64,000 nucleotides of DNA. Origin: Bartonella rattaustraliani AUST/NH4 (GTDB lineage Bacteria > Pseudomonadota > Alphaproteobacteria > Rhizobiales > Rhizobiaceae). The notes beneath the pieces were generated by a model. It ran no database searches. It had not been told where the DNA came from and was given only the letters and a program-made list of their open reading frames with translations. The translations under genes were made by a program, and so were the position numbers. Shown here piece by piece: positions 63,905 through 64,000 of this stretch. Each line of letters opens with the position of its first letter. The first letter of the stretch is position 1. The stretch is taken from the NCBI RefSeq assembly GCF_000312565.1, contig NZ_CALW02000009.1:1-64000 (forward strand), read 5' to 3'.

Positions 63905-64000
63905 GAATTATCTCCCTCAGTAATCATCATGGTATAGCTTATTCACCAATAAAGGCACAGTATGTATTAATGCTTCATGCCGTAATGTCAATATTTATAG

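Overview
The window reads as chromosomal DNA of an alphaproteobacterium of the order Hyphomicrobiales (Rhizobiales), most likely a Bartonella species. The evidence is the AT-rich sequence, wide and decayed intergenic spacers, and Rhizobiales-type proteins and gene orders: petA-petB-petC, a carbamoyl-phosphate synthase large chain with a long insertion, a BA14K-domain surface protein, greA followed by an LPS-core mannosyltransferase, and dnaG-rpoD. The genus is inferred from protein character and genome style; no database search was run.

Layout. 1-5.9 kb: tail of an unknown gene, trmL, an L,D-transpeptidase, ychF and a PRC-barrel protein. 6.0-8.7 kb: the petABC operon for the cytochrome bc1 complex. 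9.6-13.7 kb: pth and rplY, a HerA/DUF87-type ATPase and prs. 14.4-18.6 kb: pgeF, a MidA-type methyltransferase overlapping lgt, ubiK and a YbjN-family gene. 18.6-22.3 kb: an OmpR-type response regulator with a frameshifted sensor kinase, an MBL-fold hydrolase and a His-rich BA14K protein. 24.6-34.1 kb: uvrB, an SH3 protein, greA-lpsB, trkH, trxB and a LysR regulator. 34.8-43.8 kb: an aspartate aminotransferase, a cold-shock protein, carB, carA and a YqeY protein. 45.2-51.7 kb: ubiC, a GlsB/YeaQ protein, a Na/Pi cotransporter and an MscS channel. 51.8-58.2 kb: dnaG-rpoD, a YcgN protein, a SIMPL protein and a CAU tRNA. 58.2-64 kb: a gene-poor tract with prophage-like remnants: two Cro/C1-type regulators, a broken hexapeptide-repeat gene, a membrane-anchored coiled-coil protein and a DUF1508 microprotein.

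The most striking non-genic feature is a dispersed repeat family of at least 13 copies between about 1 and 47.7 kb, in both orientations and always between genes. The best copies show that each is the 5' end of a P4-type integrase gene (DUF4102 arm-binding domain) together with about 200 bases of its upstream DNA. All copies appear decayed. Several sit as inverted or tandem pairs, and ubiC lies between such clusters.

Most intact genes are core functions: respiration, translation, DNA repair and replication, nucleotide synthesis, envelope synthesis and potassium/phosphate handling. I saw no CRISPR array, rRNA operon, complete insertion sequence or intact new multi-gene defence or secretion system. 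The candidates most worth a second look are the integrase-5'-end repeat family, the sensor kinase with three +1 shifts that sum to zero, and the remnant island downstream of the tRNA.
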